Source of the DNA: Echria macrotheca
Lineage: Eukaryota > Ascomycota > Sordariomycetes > Sordariales > Schizotheciaceae
NCBI GenBank assembly: GCA_030411725.1
Contig: MU839855.1
Location: 124,001 to 188,000, forward strand
Direction: 5' to 3'
DNA length: 64,000 nt
The translations under genes were made by a program, and so were the position numbers. Shown here one piece after another: positions 1 through 12,601 of this stretch. Within the stretch, counting starts at the first letter, position 1; every line of letters begins with the position of its first letter. The notes under the pieces were generated by a model, which was not told where the DNA came from, did not search any database, and saw only the letters and a list, made by a program, of their open reading frames with translations.

Positions 1-640
1 GATTAAATAATTAACCTTTTAATTTAAATTATTAATATTATTATTTATATAACACTGAAAATAGTTGTAGTAGGATAGTGAAAAGTAGCGCACTCGCTTA
101 TTACGCACGTTATAGCTAAAAAGTAAATCTCGATTGCGTAATACCTTAAGCTATATAAGTTTAGTAGTAAGAATATAATTAAGTTGTAAAGTGAGTGTTT
201 TACAAAACGATACTAATATAAAAATATTTGAAATCCTATCTCTATAATACAGTTAATGTCCTTTCGGTATATTTTAGATTATAACCCGCTAACGGCTAAA
301 TGCATTATAGTTTTATACTTTTTAGCTGGGAAGAGCATTTTACTGTCTTTACTGCTGCTGATTAAAGGGCTAAAGACTATTAAAGTAATTAGAGGTTTAA
401 AAGTCTATATATTTATCTTCTAATGGAATGAGTTTAATATCTACGATATTTACCGGTTAGTTTTAGATATTAATATTAAGCTGGTTAGTCCAAAAAGAAA
501 CATGAAAGGAATAGACAGCTAAAATGTTATGGTAGATTAATAATGCGGTTATGTTTTCGAGATATAATAATAGAGAAAAATAGATAAGGTATCCTCCGCA
601 TACTCAATACGCTCTCAGGTTGCGGAATGGTACAAATAAT
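1..640. repeat. AT-rich RIP-degraded DNA
   Basis: Strongly AT-rich and TpA-dense with no coding frame longer than a few dozen codons. This is the composition left by repeat-induced point mutation of transposons in filamentous ascomycetes. I see no recognisable element ends here. Confidence 0.7.
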
Positions 641-950
641 AAGGAGGTAATGGTATCTTTTATTAAAAGTAGGCGAAAGCTTTTTGTAATTTAGGGAAGT
701 ACGCGGAGGTCGAGGCGATAAATTGGCAAGCGCTGCAGCTATATGAAAAGGTGCCTGACAATATAAACAAACTTGCGCTTGTACTTAAATGGCTGGGGAA
801 GTACAAGGAGACCGAGCAGATGTATCGGCAGGTGCTGCAGCTAAAGGAAAGGGTGTTGGGCAAAAAGCATCCCTCGACACTTCGGAACAAAAATAACCTC
901 CGAAGCTTATCTAGTATCGAAGCGAGGACAAAAACTAGTTTCAATTCCTA
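640..950 (+). pseudogene. TPR (kinesin-light-chain type) repeat fragment
   Basis: A GC-normal scrap inside the AT-rich block encodes one and a half tetratricopeptide repeats of the kinesin-light-chain type: KWLGKYKETEQMYRQVLQL followed by ERVLGKKHPSTL. A frame-broken preceding repeat (KYAEVEAINWQALQLYEKV-like, about 690-750) lies just upstream. In fungi this repeat usually forms the C-terminal sensor of NB-ARC or patatin NLR-like proteins. There is no start, no nucleotide-binding domain and the frame closes at 951. I call it a relic of an NLR-type gene; the family is clear, the parent architecture is inferred. Confidence 0.7.
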
Positions 951-1204
951 GGCAAAAACATCTTTTCTATTGCTTTACTTGCTCTGTGTCATCCTCTTCT
1001 ATTTTTCTTCTCATAACGTGCCACAGAAAGGGTCTAAGAGGGCGAGTTACCAGTATAGTCAAAATTCGCTGGCGTCGCTTCGTTCGGCTAATGCGACGGC
1101 CCTCCGCAAGCTCCGGGGCGCTTCCGCCTCTCTCCCGCTCCTAGCGAATTTTTTTTTAACGTATAACGCCGCCTATCTGCCACCGCATCTAAAAGGGCTA
1201 TAGC
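951..1204. other. GC-balanced spacer after TPR scrap
   Basis: A 77-codon open frame (970-1203, +) has low complexity and no recognisable domain. The stretch appears spared from RIP together with the TPR fragment, suggesting that it was single copy when the surroundings were mutated. It is probably 3' flank of the lost NLR-type gene. Confidence 0.3.
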
Positions 1205-4200
1205 GGATTCCATAAATTTAGTAAATTTACGCAATTTAAATAAAAAAAGGTTAAACAAAGCGAAAAGTTCCTATTATTAAATAGCCTAATCTATTTATAA
1301 ACCTACACACTATTACGCTAACTAATTTAGTTAAAAAGTAATCCTTACAACTATAATACGCTATTTAAATTAGGTAAATAGCTTCCAATTTATTTTCCTT
1401 TCTTTAACCCTATAACTACTATTGTAATTATAAATAACTATTACTACGCCTATGATTAATTACTAACGTAACGCGTATATTTTTATTACTTTACGATTGT
1501 TTTTTTACTAATACGGTATTAAATTTGAAAAAATTATAATAATACCGCTTATATTACCTGCTATTAAGGACGCGGGAACTATTTTTACCGTAAAAAACGA
1601 GGTAGTTTTACCTATTTAAGCACCAATTACGCCTCTATTTACCCCCCTACCTTTATATACGCCTTTACCTATGCTTATAATACTCCCTATTAAAATTAAG
1701 AAACTAGTAAATTTAACGTAATTATTTAAGTGGATTTAGTTTATTTAGCTATTAATTTTAGTTATTAATAATTACCTTTACTTTTAAACTACCTTTAAAA
1801 ACTATAACTTATATAAGCGTAAAGTTATATCTTTCTCCCCCTTCTTTTTATCATTACCCTTACCGTTATATTTACCCTTATTTATACCTATACGTACGTA
1901 TATATATATTAAAAAACATATATACCGTACCATAATTATAAGGAATTTTAATTAATAATACTATTATTTATTTACTAATTATATACCTAATAAAAAAAAC
2001 CTCTTACTGCTTTTATACTATTATTATTATTATTATACCTAACGTAAGTAACGCAAATTACTCCTTAATTATATAATTTTTTTAATAAACTTTATAATAT
2101 TTTAAAAATAAATTATCTATTTAGTACCTAGTAAAGGACGAACCCTACGTACTATATAAGGGTAAATAAAGTATAACTTATATTAATTATTTTATAAACT
2201 ATTATAGGTATAAGTTAAGCCTTTTAGTACTATTAGCAGCTTAAGCTACCTAAAAGATAGCTAAATATACTAACGCTAAAAATATAATTAAATATTTTAA
2301 AATTAATATAATATTAGTAATATAATTATTTCCTAATTTTTTTAAAACTAGATTAATTAAAAAGTAAATTAATATTAATTACTTTTTACTAAATCTAATA
2401 TTAATATATTAAATTATAGGAAAATATATAATCTAATCTTTATTAAACCTAATACCGTATTACCTGCTTTTTTAGTTATAATTACGCTATTTGCTTTTAC
2501 GCTGCTTATTTCTACGCCGTTTGCTTTAGCCCCTATTTTTGCAGATTTAAAGGAGCTTAAAATATTACGTAAAAAGTTTACCCTAGTATATAAGAAGCTT
2601 ACCTTAGTACATAAAAAATCACGTATAAAAATTAACGTTTTACGTAAAAATATACGTAAATAAGTTACTTTTATATATAAAAATATATACGTTTTTAAAA
2701 CGCGTATATACTATTACGAAATACGTAATTAGTTTTTTTTTTAGTATTTTTTTCCCCTATATATTAAAGTAATTATACTTATAATTGTACTTATTTTCAC
2801 ATAAATCTAATTAATTAAGTACTATACCCTTATACTTATTACGAAAATACCTAAACCTATACCAGCCCTAATAACTAACTACGTACTCCACGCCTTATAA
2901 TTATCTATCCTTATCTTTATCTCTTCGGTATATAAATCATAAAATACTTTATTTTACTTAAATAATATATTAAATATTAAACTTTATAGTAATTTTATAC
3001 GTAAAACTACTATATAATATAAATTAGTAATAAACTCCTTTATAATTAAATTAATAATAACCTTATTTAGCGTAATCCCCTACGATTTATAAACTATAAT
3101 AACATAATATAATATAAATAAAAACTAAATTCTAATACAATTAAAAACCCTAATTATATACTCCTATTATATTCTTAAAATTAGAATTACTAACTTACTA
3201 TTATAATAAACCTCCTTTTTATTATAAATAAATATAAAGCCAATATAATTATTAAATATTACTATTACTATATCCAAAGACCTAATTCTAATCCTAATAT
3301 CTACTAACGTATTAATAAGTTAAAATATATATAATACAGTACTCTATACGCTATTAATTAACTCTATATTATTTTAAAAATTCTAAGTTAATATTATGTA
3401 ATAATTAATATATAAAGCTATTATATTTAATAATTTATTAACGTTTTTTAACTTTACGGTAATAGCCCCCGCGCTTATATAAGTAATTATAATTATTAGG
3501 GTAAAATTTGCAAAGTAAAATATATATTCCTTATTATACGCCTTTACTTTACCTTTTATAAAGTATATTTAAAGCATACGGCTAAAGCTAATAATTTCCT
3601 TTTACGTAAAACGTAACGCGTACTTTAAAAAGAAAAGCTTTTAGAACTTTATAAAGTACTTTAATATTTATAATTTCTTAAAGGTAATATAAAAAGAAGC
3701 TTAATCCTTACCTTACTAATACTATATAGTATATAGAAAAATTAAGTAATTAAAAGCGGAGTAATAGTTTACGTTTTTTATTTTTAACGGTTATTAATTT
3801 ACCTTTACCTATAGCGTATATAAAATAAAAAACTTTATAAAAGGTAATTAAAAGAAGTTTTTAATAAAAATAATATTAATATTACTAAAATATATATTTT
3901 AGTAACTAGGAAAAATCTTACGTAACTATTAGTTTACGTAAATATCTTAAAGCTAATTATACATTTCTCGTTAATTATTAAATAATAAATTTCTTAAAAT
4001 TCACACTATAAAAAGTTTAATATCCCGTAGGAAATTTCGCCTAATAATTGTAATTAATTATTAATTAATAGTTTAAAAAGGAAATATAATATTTAACCGC
4101 TAATATTATTACTAATTATACTAATAAATATAACTTTAACGATAAAAAACTTATTATTATTTATAATTTCCTACTAAAAATATACAAAAAGAATTTTTAC

Positions 4201-6970
4201 TATATATAATTTACCCGTATTATTACTACCATTAACCTAAAATAGTAAAAATTCTAGTACTAACTTATAAAATAGCTTCTAATAATATATTATTACTATA
4301 TTATATATCTATTATTATTTTGAATTTAACGTATCGCGAATATTTAATAGTAAATACCCTATATTATAGTTAATAAAGTCTATATCTTTTAACTCCTTTT
4401 AATACCTATTAAAAGTAAAACTTAAATAATTAAACTAATTAATATAACCGTATTAATTATATATAAGGTTTATATTATAAAAATTAAGTAAATTGAGTTA
4501 CTTATTTATACTAAATATTTATAAGTTTACTTATATTAACTTTTACTAATCCTTAAAGTTAAAATTATTATTTATAATAATTCCTATCCTAAACTAATTA
4601 AATTTTAATTTTAAATTTTTAAATTTAATATAACTATAGTTATTAATAAATAGGTTTTTATACTTTAAAGTTATAATAAAGTATTAAAAAACTACTATAA
4701 CTTTAAAAAACTTATATTTATTAATAGTTAATAAATCCTTTAGTTATATATAGGTGATATTAAGCATAAACTTTATATAATAAAAATTGGGAAACTATAA
4801 ATAAATTCTTTTCAATTTATAATATAGCATATAAAGTAAAATCTATATTATATAATCCATTTACGCTTTTTACTCCTTTACTTTTATTATATTTTAAAAC
4901 TTATTATTTATAAATATAATATATATTTATACTACTACGGTTTTTTAAAGTAAGCCTTATAATTAAAGAACTTTTTACCTTTAAACTTTTAAGAAAAATA
5001 TAAAGTTTTCACCTCTACTTTTCCGAAAATTCATAATTTATATTTAATATAACATAATTATCTTTTTATAATAATAAGTTTGATAATATATAATAATACT
5101 TTTATATCAAAATATCCCTTTTACCAATTAACTTATTTAACAACTTAAATACGAATAAAAGTATTAGATTTTAATTAGAAATATAAAGGAGGATTATATA
5201 CGATAATTTAATATAAGTAATTAATTAAGTTTCTGCCTTTAAGTAATATTTATCTATATAATTAAAAATAATTTACGTATTGTAATAAAAAAATATGTAT
5301 ATTAATTAATTAATATAACGAGACTAGTGGATTATATTGATTAAAATAAATATTATTTTACGTAAAGTTAAAAATTTACGTTTTTTCATTTTTAAATTAA
5401 ATTATATTTACTTTAGCGCGTTTAGATTTAAGGAAATAAAATTCGTATTTTAACTTTAGCTTTGATAGCTTAAAGGATTCTGGCTTTTTAGTATTTATAA
5501 CGATTTATTTTGTAACCCTATCGCTATTATTTTATACGTTTTTAACCTACTTCAAAACGTATAAATAATAGGTTAAGTTATATTTATACCCTTTAATAAT
5601 AATTAATAATTTAATTTAACTAACCTTAAATTACCTTTATTTCCAACCTTGTAATTAAAAATATATCTTTTTAATCTATACTTATTATACAGTTAAAGTT
5701 TATCGCATTAAAATAATAACCCTAAAATCTTACCTACTACTTTCTAATATTATAATCCTTTAAATCTATTATTAAAGCGTTATAAAATTAAAAAAGGCTA
5801 TAAAAATAATTATTTTTATACCCTTACTACTTATAGTATATTTAATAATTTATAAATCTTAACTTTTTTTTAAGGATAATTTCCCTAAATATAATATCAC
5901 GTATATAAAAATACTACGTTATAATATAAAGATTCTTATGTAAAAAATAAATAAATATTTTTATCTACTCCCTATTTAAAGTTACTTTCTAGGTATTATA
6001 CTCCGGTATATACTAATAAAGGTTTTCCTAATAAAAATTTGCTAAATTAAGCGTAATAAACGTAATAAGTATATTTAAAATTAATGTAAAAAAATCTAAT
6101 TACTTTTGAAATTAGTTTTAAAATAGTTAGGTTTTTTTAAGCGAAATATTAGTATAAATTATATTATTAAGTAATATCGTAAATTTTAAAGTTTTTAGTT
6201 ACTTTAACGAATTTTTTAGCTAATTTAAAAATATTTTACTATAATTAAACTTTTTACGTAATATATACTATAGCTATATAACTATTTTTATATTAAAATA
6301 TTTAACGTAATAAAGCAAAAAGTGTAATACCTAATAAAACAGCTATTTTACTACTTTATTAAATATATAAAATACTTTTTATAAATAAATTACTATTACC
6401 TTATTTTAATAAAATCTCTAACTTTATAAGGGAAAAAGTTAAAAAAGGTAAAGGAAAAGAGCTTTTATAATTAATTAAATTTATTTAAAAGAGTTTATTA
6501 AAATAAAAATATTAAAATATAATTTATAAATAATAAAGTTAAGTATAATAATACGTAATTATATTTATTTCCTTTTCGCTATTTATATAGCTTTTTAGTT
6601 ATTATAATTCCAACGCTTTTATTATTAAATTAGGTATTATTACCTTATTTATACCTTTTTTTTTAGCCTTGTTATTTTCTTTTATGAAAGGCTTTAAATT
6701 TATCAGATTTTTACTAAAGTTATTATTTATAAACTAGATATTAAATTAATTATAAATACTTTCGTTTTCCGGTAATTAGTTTAAGTTTTTTTAGTTAAGG
6801 GTAAAATTGCTATAATTAGTATAATTATATTATAGAAACTAGAGTTAAATCTTTATTACGTATTTTTATATGTAAAAGTAAATATAAAATTAATAATTTA
6901 TATATATATTACTATTAATACCCTAAGGCTATAAAATTACGATTATAAAATCTAAAGGTAAAAAAAAAAT
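1205..6970. repeat. Long AT-rich RIP-degraded repeat block
   Basis: About 5.8 kb of very AT-rich sequence dominated by TA, TTA and TAA steps, saturated with stop codons in all six frames. It is interpreted as one or several RIP-mutated transposons, but no reverse transcriptase, integrase or transposase motif is legible and no terminal repeats could be paired by eye. Confidence 0.75.
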
Positions 6971-6972
6971 TA

Positions 6973-7702
6973 GACGTCGTGACCCCACTTTTGTTCGCTT
7001 TTTCCACCAAATCACGCAAAATTCAACACTACCCCACACTATAATACTACAAGTAAAAATTATATTAAAATTTCCCGATATAGTATAATAGTTAATTTAC
7101 CTATATAAAACGTGATTTTTGTAATAAGTCTTATGTAATAAGGGGATATAATATCTTAAAGTTAGCGCAAAATCGAGAATATTTCTTTTTTGCTAATAAA
7201 TAATAAATATAATACCTATAAAGAAAGTAGTAGTGTATTATATACTAAGTATATTAAGTATCTTATGTAAAGTAGTTTCTACTTATATATTATTAATAGT
7301 TAATTTTCCTATAATTATTAACTTTAGCTTTTTACCTTAGGAATTTAATTTAATATAAAATTTTATAAAGCTTTAATATAAAAACTACCCGGTTCAAAGC
7401 TTTATTTAAACTATGCTTTTTATACAATTTACTTAAAAACTATATTATTTGCTATATATAGCTTTTTAATAAACCGGTATTATTTTAGAAAAGATAGTAA
7501 AAGAATATGGCTTAAATTTGCTATATTAATAATAGTAGCTATAGCAAAATGTATATAGCTTTAATCTGAAGCTTTTGAGCTATAATTCAATATCTTTTAT
7601 TTTGTTTTTGGTTAAAGTTTGGTCAAGTTATACGAGGTTTAAAGTATAGTATATTAAAAGCGAACAAAAGTGGGGGGTGATTAAATGTGGGCTCACGACG
7701 TC
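6973..7702. mobile_element. 730-bp MITE with inverted ends and TA target duplication
   Basis: The two ends are inverted copies. The left starts GACGTCGTGACCCCAC and soon gives TTTTGTTCGCTTT; the right end, read outward-in, starts GACGTCGTGAGCCCAC and reaches CCACTTTTGTTCGCTTTT. The element is flanked on both sides by TA (6971-6972 and 7703-7704). TA duplications and this size fit a non-autonomous Tc1/mariner or pogo/Fot1-type element. The interior is AT-rich, RIP-like and non-coding. The ends are far less mutated than the surroundings. The superfamily is inferred from the TA duplication only. Confidence 0.75.
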
Positions 7703-7704
7703 TA

Positions 7705-9330
7705 TTTATATATTTAATTAACGTTATAAAAAAAGTAAATTATATAGCTTTTATATTAATATCATACGTTATAATAAATATAAACTTTAACGTTAATATA
7801 TACCTTAATAATAAATATTTTCTTTATTAATAGTAATTTTAATAAATACTTTAATATAATATTAAAGTTTATATAATTTTTTATAAAATAAAAAAATAGT
7901 TAATTAAACCTTTTATTACCATTTTTAATTTAATAATAGCTATAGTAATTATATATAGCCCTAATAAATTTAACGTTAAATTATTTTTATTTATAGTAAA
8001 AATAAAAGGTTATTTTTTTTATATTAAGCTTATCGTTAAATTTTTTTTAATAATTAAATCTATTTTATTAAAGGGTAAGCTTAATTATTACTGTTGTAAA
8101 TTAAATCCCTTTTACTAAAAAGAAAAGTACCTTAAAGCTATAAAGTTATAATATTAAATCTATATATTAGGGCTAATAATAGTAGTAATAGTAATAATAA
8201 TAATAAAATAAATATTAAAGTGGTACGATAATTACGTTAATTTAAAGGCTAATTACGCTTCTAAGGCTAAAAATTAAAATTCTTAGCCTTTTTACTAAAT
8301 TTTTATAACTATATATAATTAAAATTTATAAAAATATTAAGGTAAATAAGTTTAAAATTTAATAGTTTTTAATTATTTATTTATTATAAAGTTATTATTG
8401 ATATTATTATTAACGTTATTTTATTATATTTTTTATATAACTTTATAAATAATAATATTAATAATAGTTTCTTGTTAATATGTTTTTTTATATAGTATTA
8501 CTACTAAATTACAAGTAACTATTTATTTATAATAGCTTTATAAAGGGTATATATTAGATTTTTACCTTAATAGTAATACTTAGCGGTTAAAGCGTAATTA
8601 ATAGTACTATTAAATATTACTATAGGAATTAAAGCTAATAAAAGAGCTATAAAAATACAGGATTTTTATAAAAAGCTTAATTAACGTAGTATTAAGGGTA
8701 TAGTAAAAAAAGGTTATATTATATATATAGTATATTGTATTTTGTTTTTAATGGTAATTTAAATAAATTTAAATGAAATTTTTAACGCCTTTACGTATAT
8801 AATTTTGAAATTAATTTAATAGCTATAGCTTGAAATATTTACCGTACCTTTTAGATATTTTAAGTAGTAAAAAGTTAGTTATTTTAAATGTAAATAGATA
8901 AGTTTAACGGTAGAAAAAAAGTTTTAATAAGGGAAAGAAAAAAACCTATAGTAAATTATAGGGAAAAACGTTAAAAATTATATCCGTTAGTTACGGTAAG
9001 CCGTAAACCGATAGATTTTGAGCGACTCCGCCGCAAAAGGACCGGAATTACCTAAGGCGTTATCGCTTAGCTAATAAATTTATTAGTTTTTTTCTTTAGA
9101 TCTAATAGCCAAGTGGTAACGTAATAGCTGTCTGACGATAGGATTACCTTATTCTAGCGCCTTCTCGTTCCCCCGATGCCTTGCGCTGCTGGCTGCTCAG
9201 ACTATCTCGGCCCCCTAGCCAATCATATTGTATGTAAGTCTGTTGGCGGTAGATTAGGAAGGAACGCTGGAGGAGATTTAGGGTGGCAAGGGTGGTCGCA
9301 TATCTTTGAAACAGAGGAGACACAAAGGCG
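7705..9330. repeat. AT-rich RIP-degraded block, grading into GC-normal DNA
   Basis: AT-rich, stop-saturated DNA up to about 9000, then GC-balanced sequence. The 69-codon frame at 9176-9385 (+) matches nothing I recognise and lies antisense to the end of the LINE fragment. Confidence 0.6.
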
Positions 9331-9333
9331 GGT

Positions 9334-10060
9334 TCACGTACCCTCGTCTTTGCTTACAAGGCCCGTTCTGTACTGCTTAGATTGAGCGACTTCTGCACCT
9401 TGCGAAATGAACCCTTTATCATTTTTTCTATTGGGCAAGGAGCGTTCCCTGAAGTTGCTGAGGAGCTCAAGAAAGAGATCTCTCAAGAAAATCCTAGGCC
9501 GACCTCGAAGCTGATCAGGCTGACGACTTTTCGTCCCCGCCATGCAGTATAGATTTGCTCTTGTAGGAATACAAGCGCCTGCCCCGCCGATCGTTGCTTG
9601 CGCGCCCAGAAGTAGTTAGTAGGAAGGAGGCCATCGGTCTCTACCGCGTGGGAGATCCGCTCTTCGACAACCGATTCCAGCACATTACCCAAAGTCGCTA
9701 GAAGCGAGGTAAGTGTCCATGCTTTCGCAACCGCGTAATCCTCTTTCCCGGATTTTTAATGGGAATGATCTCAGCTTGCCGCTTTTAAGTAGGGAGAAAC
9801 TTAATTTCCAGTATGGCCCGGAAGAGTATAAGTACGTAATATTTACCTAACCACCTATTAGACTTCCTTCCATATTATTGCCGGTAGGCCGTCCTTACTA
9901 GGTACTTTTTAGAACTTCACTGCAAACAGCTAATATTTGATCTCCTCCATCGTAAAAAAGGTATTACAATAGGAGGCCTCTGTGGTCTCGGTCCCTCGTT
10001 ATTAATCGAATATAGAAGGGGAGGGAATTTTTTTATCAGAAGTTTTCCGCCTGTTTTATA
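9334..10060 (-). mobile_element. Tad-type LINE reverse transcriptase fragment (broken)
   Basis: Read on the minus strand, successive frames give pieces of a fungal non-LTR retrotransposon reverse transcriptase: KDGLPAIIWKEV (about 9890), an NPGK/GKEDYAVAKAW segment (about 9750), then LGNVLESVVEERISHAVE and the ARKQRSAGQAL block (9692-9500), and finally a poorly preserved segment where the GLPQGSPLSP motif should be (about 9360). Several frameshifts and stops separate the pieces, and neither the endonuclease domain nor the catalytic YADD region is visible. It is a dead, truncated LINE copy of the Tad clade, with only light RIP. Confidence 0.85.
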
Positions 10061-10322
10061 AGGTTGGTTGTAAACGCTTTATCTGCTCTGGTAAGCTGCA
10101 GTATCTTTCCGAATACTATGTCGTCGCTAGATTTCAGGTAGTTTGCAGCTTTTCAAATGTTGTCGTGGAACTCGTTCTAGCTTCTTCTGTTACTGGATGG
10201 TATTGTGGTAAAGGCCGCGCCTTTGGCATAAGCGCGTGGACCGTCCGTCGTCTGTTGCTCAGCTCACCTCCGAAGCCACGCGAATTTCACAGCCGGGACT
10301 CTGCATTAGCAACGATGAAATC

Positions 10323-11829
10323 GATGTGATGAGAGGTCCGGTCACTACCTTATGGTCCTCTGACGAACGCCCTCTTCGGGTACGGCTCGGTCCCGCCAGC
10401 TGTGCTTCCAGGGACAACATTTCCGTCATCCTGCTGCCCGCCAGGATGGTACACAACGAATCCCACCACCAGATGGGTCCTGTATCAATCGCTGGCCATC
10501 TGTCCCAGCGGCTACACTGTCGCCTGCACCTGGTTCGCACTTGGGCAAGGACCTTACCCGACCTATGGGGAGGACGCATGGAATTGCATGCCCAGGTGAC
10601 ACCTTTCATTCTTCCCAATGTCTTTCTCTCTAACCATTGGCAAACGGTGGCAATGGATGCGGACCAGGCCTCCTCGCCTCTCACGGCTCCCGAACCGCCC
10701 CAGCCATGAAGCCTGGCGACTGGGCGCCCATAATCGCGATCCGCTGGCACTTTAGCCAGCTCTCAATGCTCGAAACTCACCCCTAACACCAGGCCTCGTC
10801 CTTGCGCCTATTACTACGAGCAACACCAGATCTTAGATGGGAACGGAAACCTCCGCCACCAGTTCCCGACGGACACCTCCACTTCTTCAGACCCCTTTAC
10901 TCCGAGCAGCCGTTTCTCCTCGGGAGCAATCGTAGATATCGCAATCAGGGCGATCGCTTTAGTCATTACGATTTTTGCAGCTGCTATTATCATCTTCCGG
11001 AGAAATCGATCCACATGTCCTGGCGACGGCGAGACCAGCTTCCACTAAGCTATCCGCGATACCCTGACCGCCGCCGGTGGGGGAGGAAGATGCAACGGCC
11101 GCTTGTCGGGCACCGAACACACCCATATATTGGAGAAGAGTCGTTAGCAATGTGCTTCCTTCGCCTTCGGGCGTTAGCAATACTCGTCCCATATCGGCGG
11201 CGGCGGCTCCTGCTCAGGCTCCGGCGCTCCCACGCTCAGTAATGGCTACGCCGGCTTTGGCGGTCCTGGCTCCGCTGAGGTATAAGATCGACTCGGAAAG
11301 GGCGCCGCCAAGTCCCCAGGAACTGCCAGCGCAGGCTCAACCGTCGCACGAGTATTCACAACCGTATCAGTACCTCTATGAGACCCCAACTCAGAACCCA
11401 CCACCGACTTACGCCGCTCCTACTATGCCTAGCGCCATTCACCGTTCCCACTCGCACACTCCCCCGCCGCCACAACCCCAACCCACATTCTACAACCTCG
11501 TAGAATCCAACTCGTTCACAGCTGTTGAATCAAGCTCGAGAGATGGAGGTGACGGCGCGACGCCGACGCCATCCACACCAACCATCTTCGGAGGGGGAGG
11601 GGAAGGGGGAGCAGTGGAAAGGGTATCGCACGCGGAAACAGGGTCTTCGCCTGAACCAAACGAGCTCGAAGCGCTTAGGAAGAGGCAGTCTCCATTGCCG
11701 GCGAAGAAGCAGAGATTGCTGGCTCTGGAAGAGCTGGAACAGCAGGAGGCTTAGGTGAGTCAGAGGATTGAGGAGTTGGAGAGGGGGGTGGCCTCTCGGG
11801 AATCGGGGCGGTAGGGACTCAGGGAGATG
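10323..11829 (+). pseudogene. Single-pass membrane protein with CCP(S/P)G-type ectodomain, decayed
   Basis: Pieces of one fungal surface protein family occur in order but in different frames. They are a GPVTTLW start (10333), a Cys-rich ectodomain with SSCCPPGWYTTN and ICPSGYTVACTW (about 10380-10588), a transmembrane helix followed by FRRNR (10923-11015), and a Pro-rich cytoplasmic tail (11077-11754) ending with a Lys/Arg/Glu-rich coiled coil (KKQRLLALEELEQ). At 11752 an in-frame TAG interrupts the coiled coil, which then continues in the same frame as QRIEELERG to a second stop at 11812. This looks like a single C-to-T nonsense change of CAG or CGG. One intron may explain part of the frame changes, but no signal peptide or start is convincing, so I call it a pseudogene. 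The tail is the best preserved part. Confidence 0.55.
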
Positions 11830-12132
11830 ACTTGAAAGTCTTTGAGAGCATGTGGTGATCCAGGATGGATATCCTAGACACTTAATTATTTTCGATGATA
11901 CCTTACCTCGACTCAATTCGGACTAGGGAGGTGGGTTTCGAGAAATGGGACAGCGTCAAGCGAGAACTCCCACATCTTATAGATCTCACGGGAGCTATAT
12001 TTGGCCGTCTTACGGGTGCAATGGAAGACGGTGATTTGTCGAATTGAAATCACTAATCACTGCCTGCTGCTGCATCTCACCCCGCTCGGTTGCGGCTTCG
12101 TGAACCACTGGCAGCTGAGCGCGCAGTTGCGG
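11830..12132. other. Spacer without recognisable gene
   Basis: GC-balanced DNA between the decayed membrane-protein gene and the MITE. Only short frames; nothing recognised. Confidence 0.4.
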
Positions 12133-12137
12133 CTTGG

Positions 12138-12469
12138 CAAGCGGTTGCCAAAAAAAACAGGGCCACACAAACTGGCTCTGGCAGTTCCTAGCTAACAGGA
12201 CCCCTAACAGTTCCACCATCTTCCATCAGGCCACCCGAAGCGGCTGCTAGCAAGCCTACTGCAATCGACCTAGGGCTGGTGTTTTACACACGTCAGGAGA
12301 TTTGACAGGTGACTGGATTTTATGGTAAATAACAATAGTCCATTAGATAGTAATGAACGGTTAGATGACTATAGGGTAGTACCGCGAGATACCTCCAGAC
12401 ACTCGCAATTCCTATAGCAAAATAGGTACCGAGGAGGTAATGTGGCCCTGTTTTTTTGTCAACCGCTTG
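12138..12469. mobile_element. 332-bp MITE in the HET gene promoter
   Basis: Left end CAAGCGGTTGCC, an A-run, then CAGGGCCACA (12138-12167). The right end is its inverted copy with one substitution and one fewer A (12441-12469). A 5-bp direct repeat CTTGG flanks both sides (12133-12137 and 12470-12474), as expected for a target-site duplication. The interior is non-coding. A single related end, CAAGCGGTTGTC followed by A-rich sequence, occurs again at 30592. The element ends 133 bp before the HET start codon, and its right end forms the first codons of a spurious N-terminal extension of that gene. Confidence 0.7.
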
Positions 12470-12601
12470 CTTGGTCCAGTCACATGCATCCTTCCCTCGA
12501 CAATCTTGTCTGTCGCCCGGCAGCAACGACGTCCTCCATCTGCAGCTCGTCTTGTCCATCCCCGAAGTCGGTGTCGTCGGCAACGCCCAAGATCAACGGC
12601 A

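Noticed and set aside
1205..9000. Search for reverse transcriptase, integrase or transposase motifs in the AT-rich block
   Set aside because: RIP-like mutation leaves no legible protein motif; assigning a transposon family would be guesswork.
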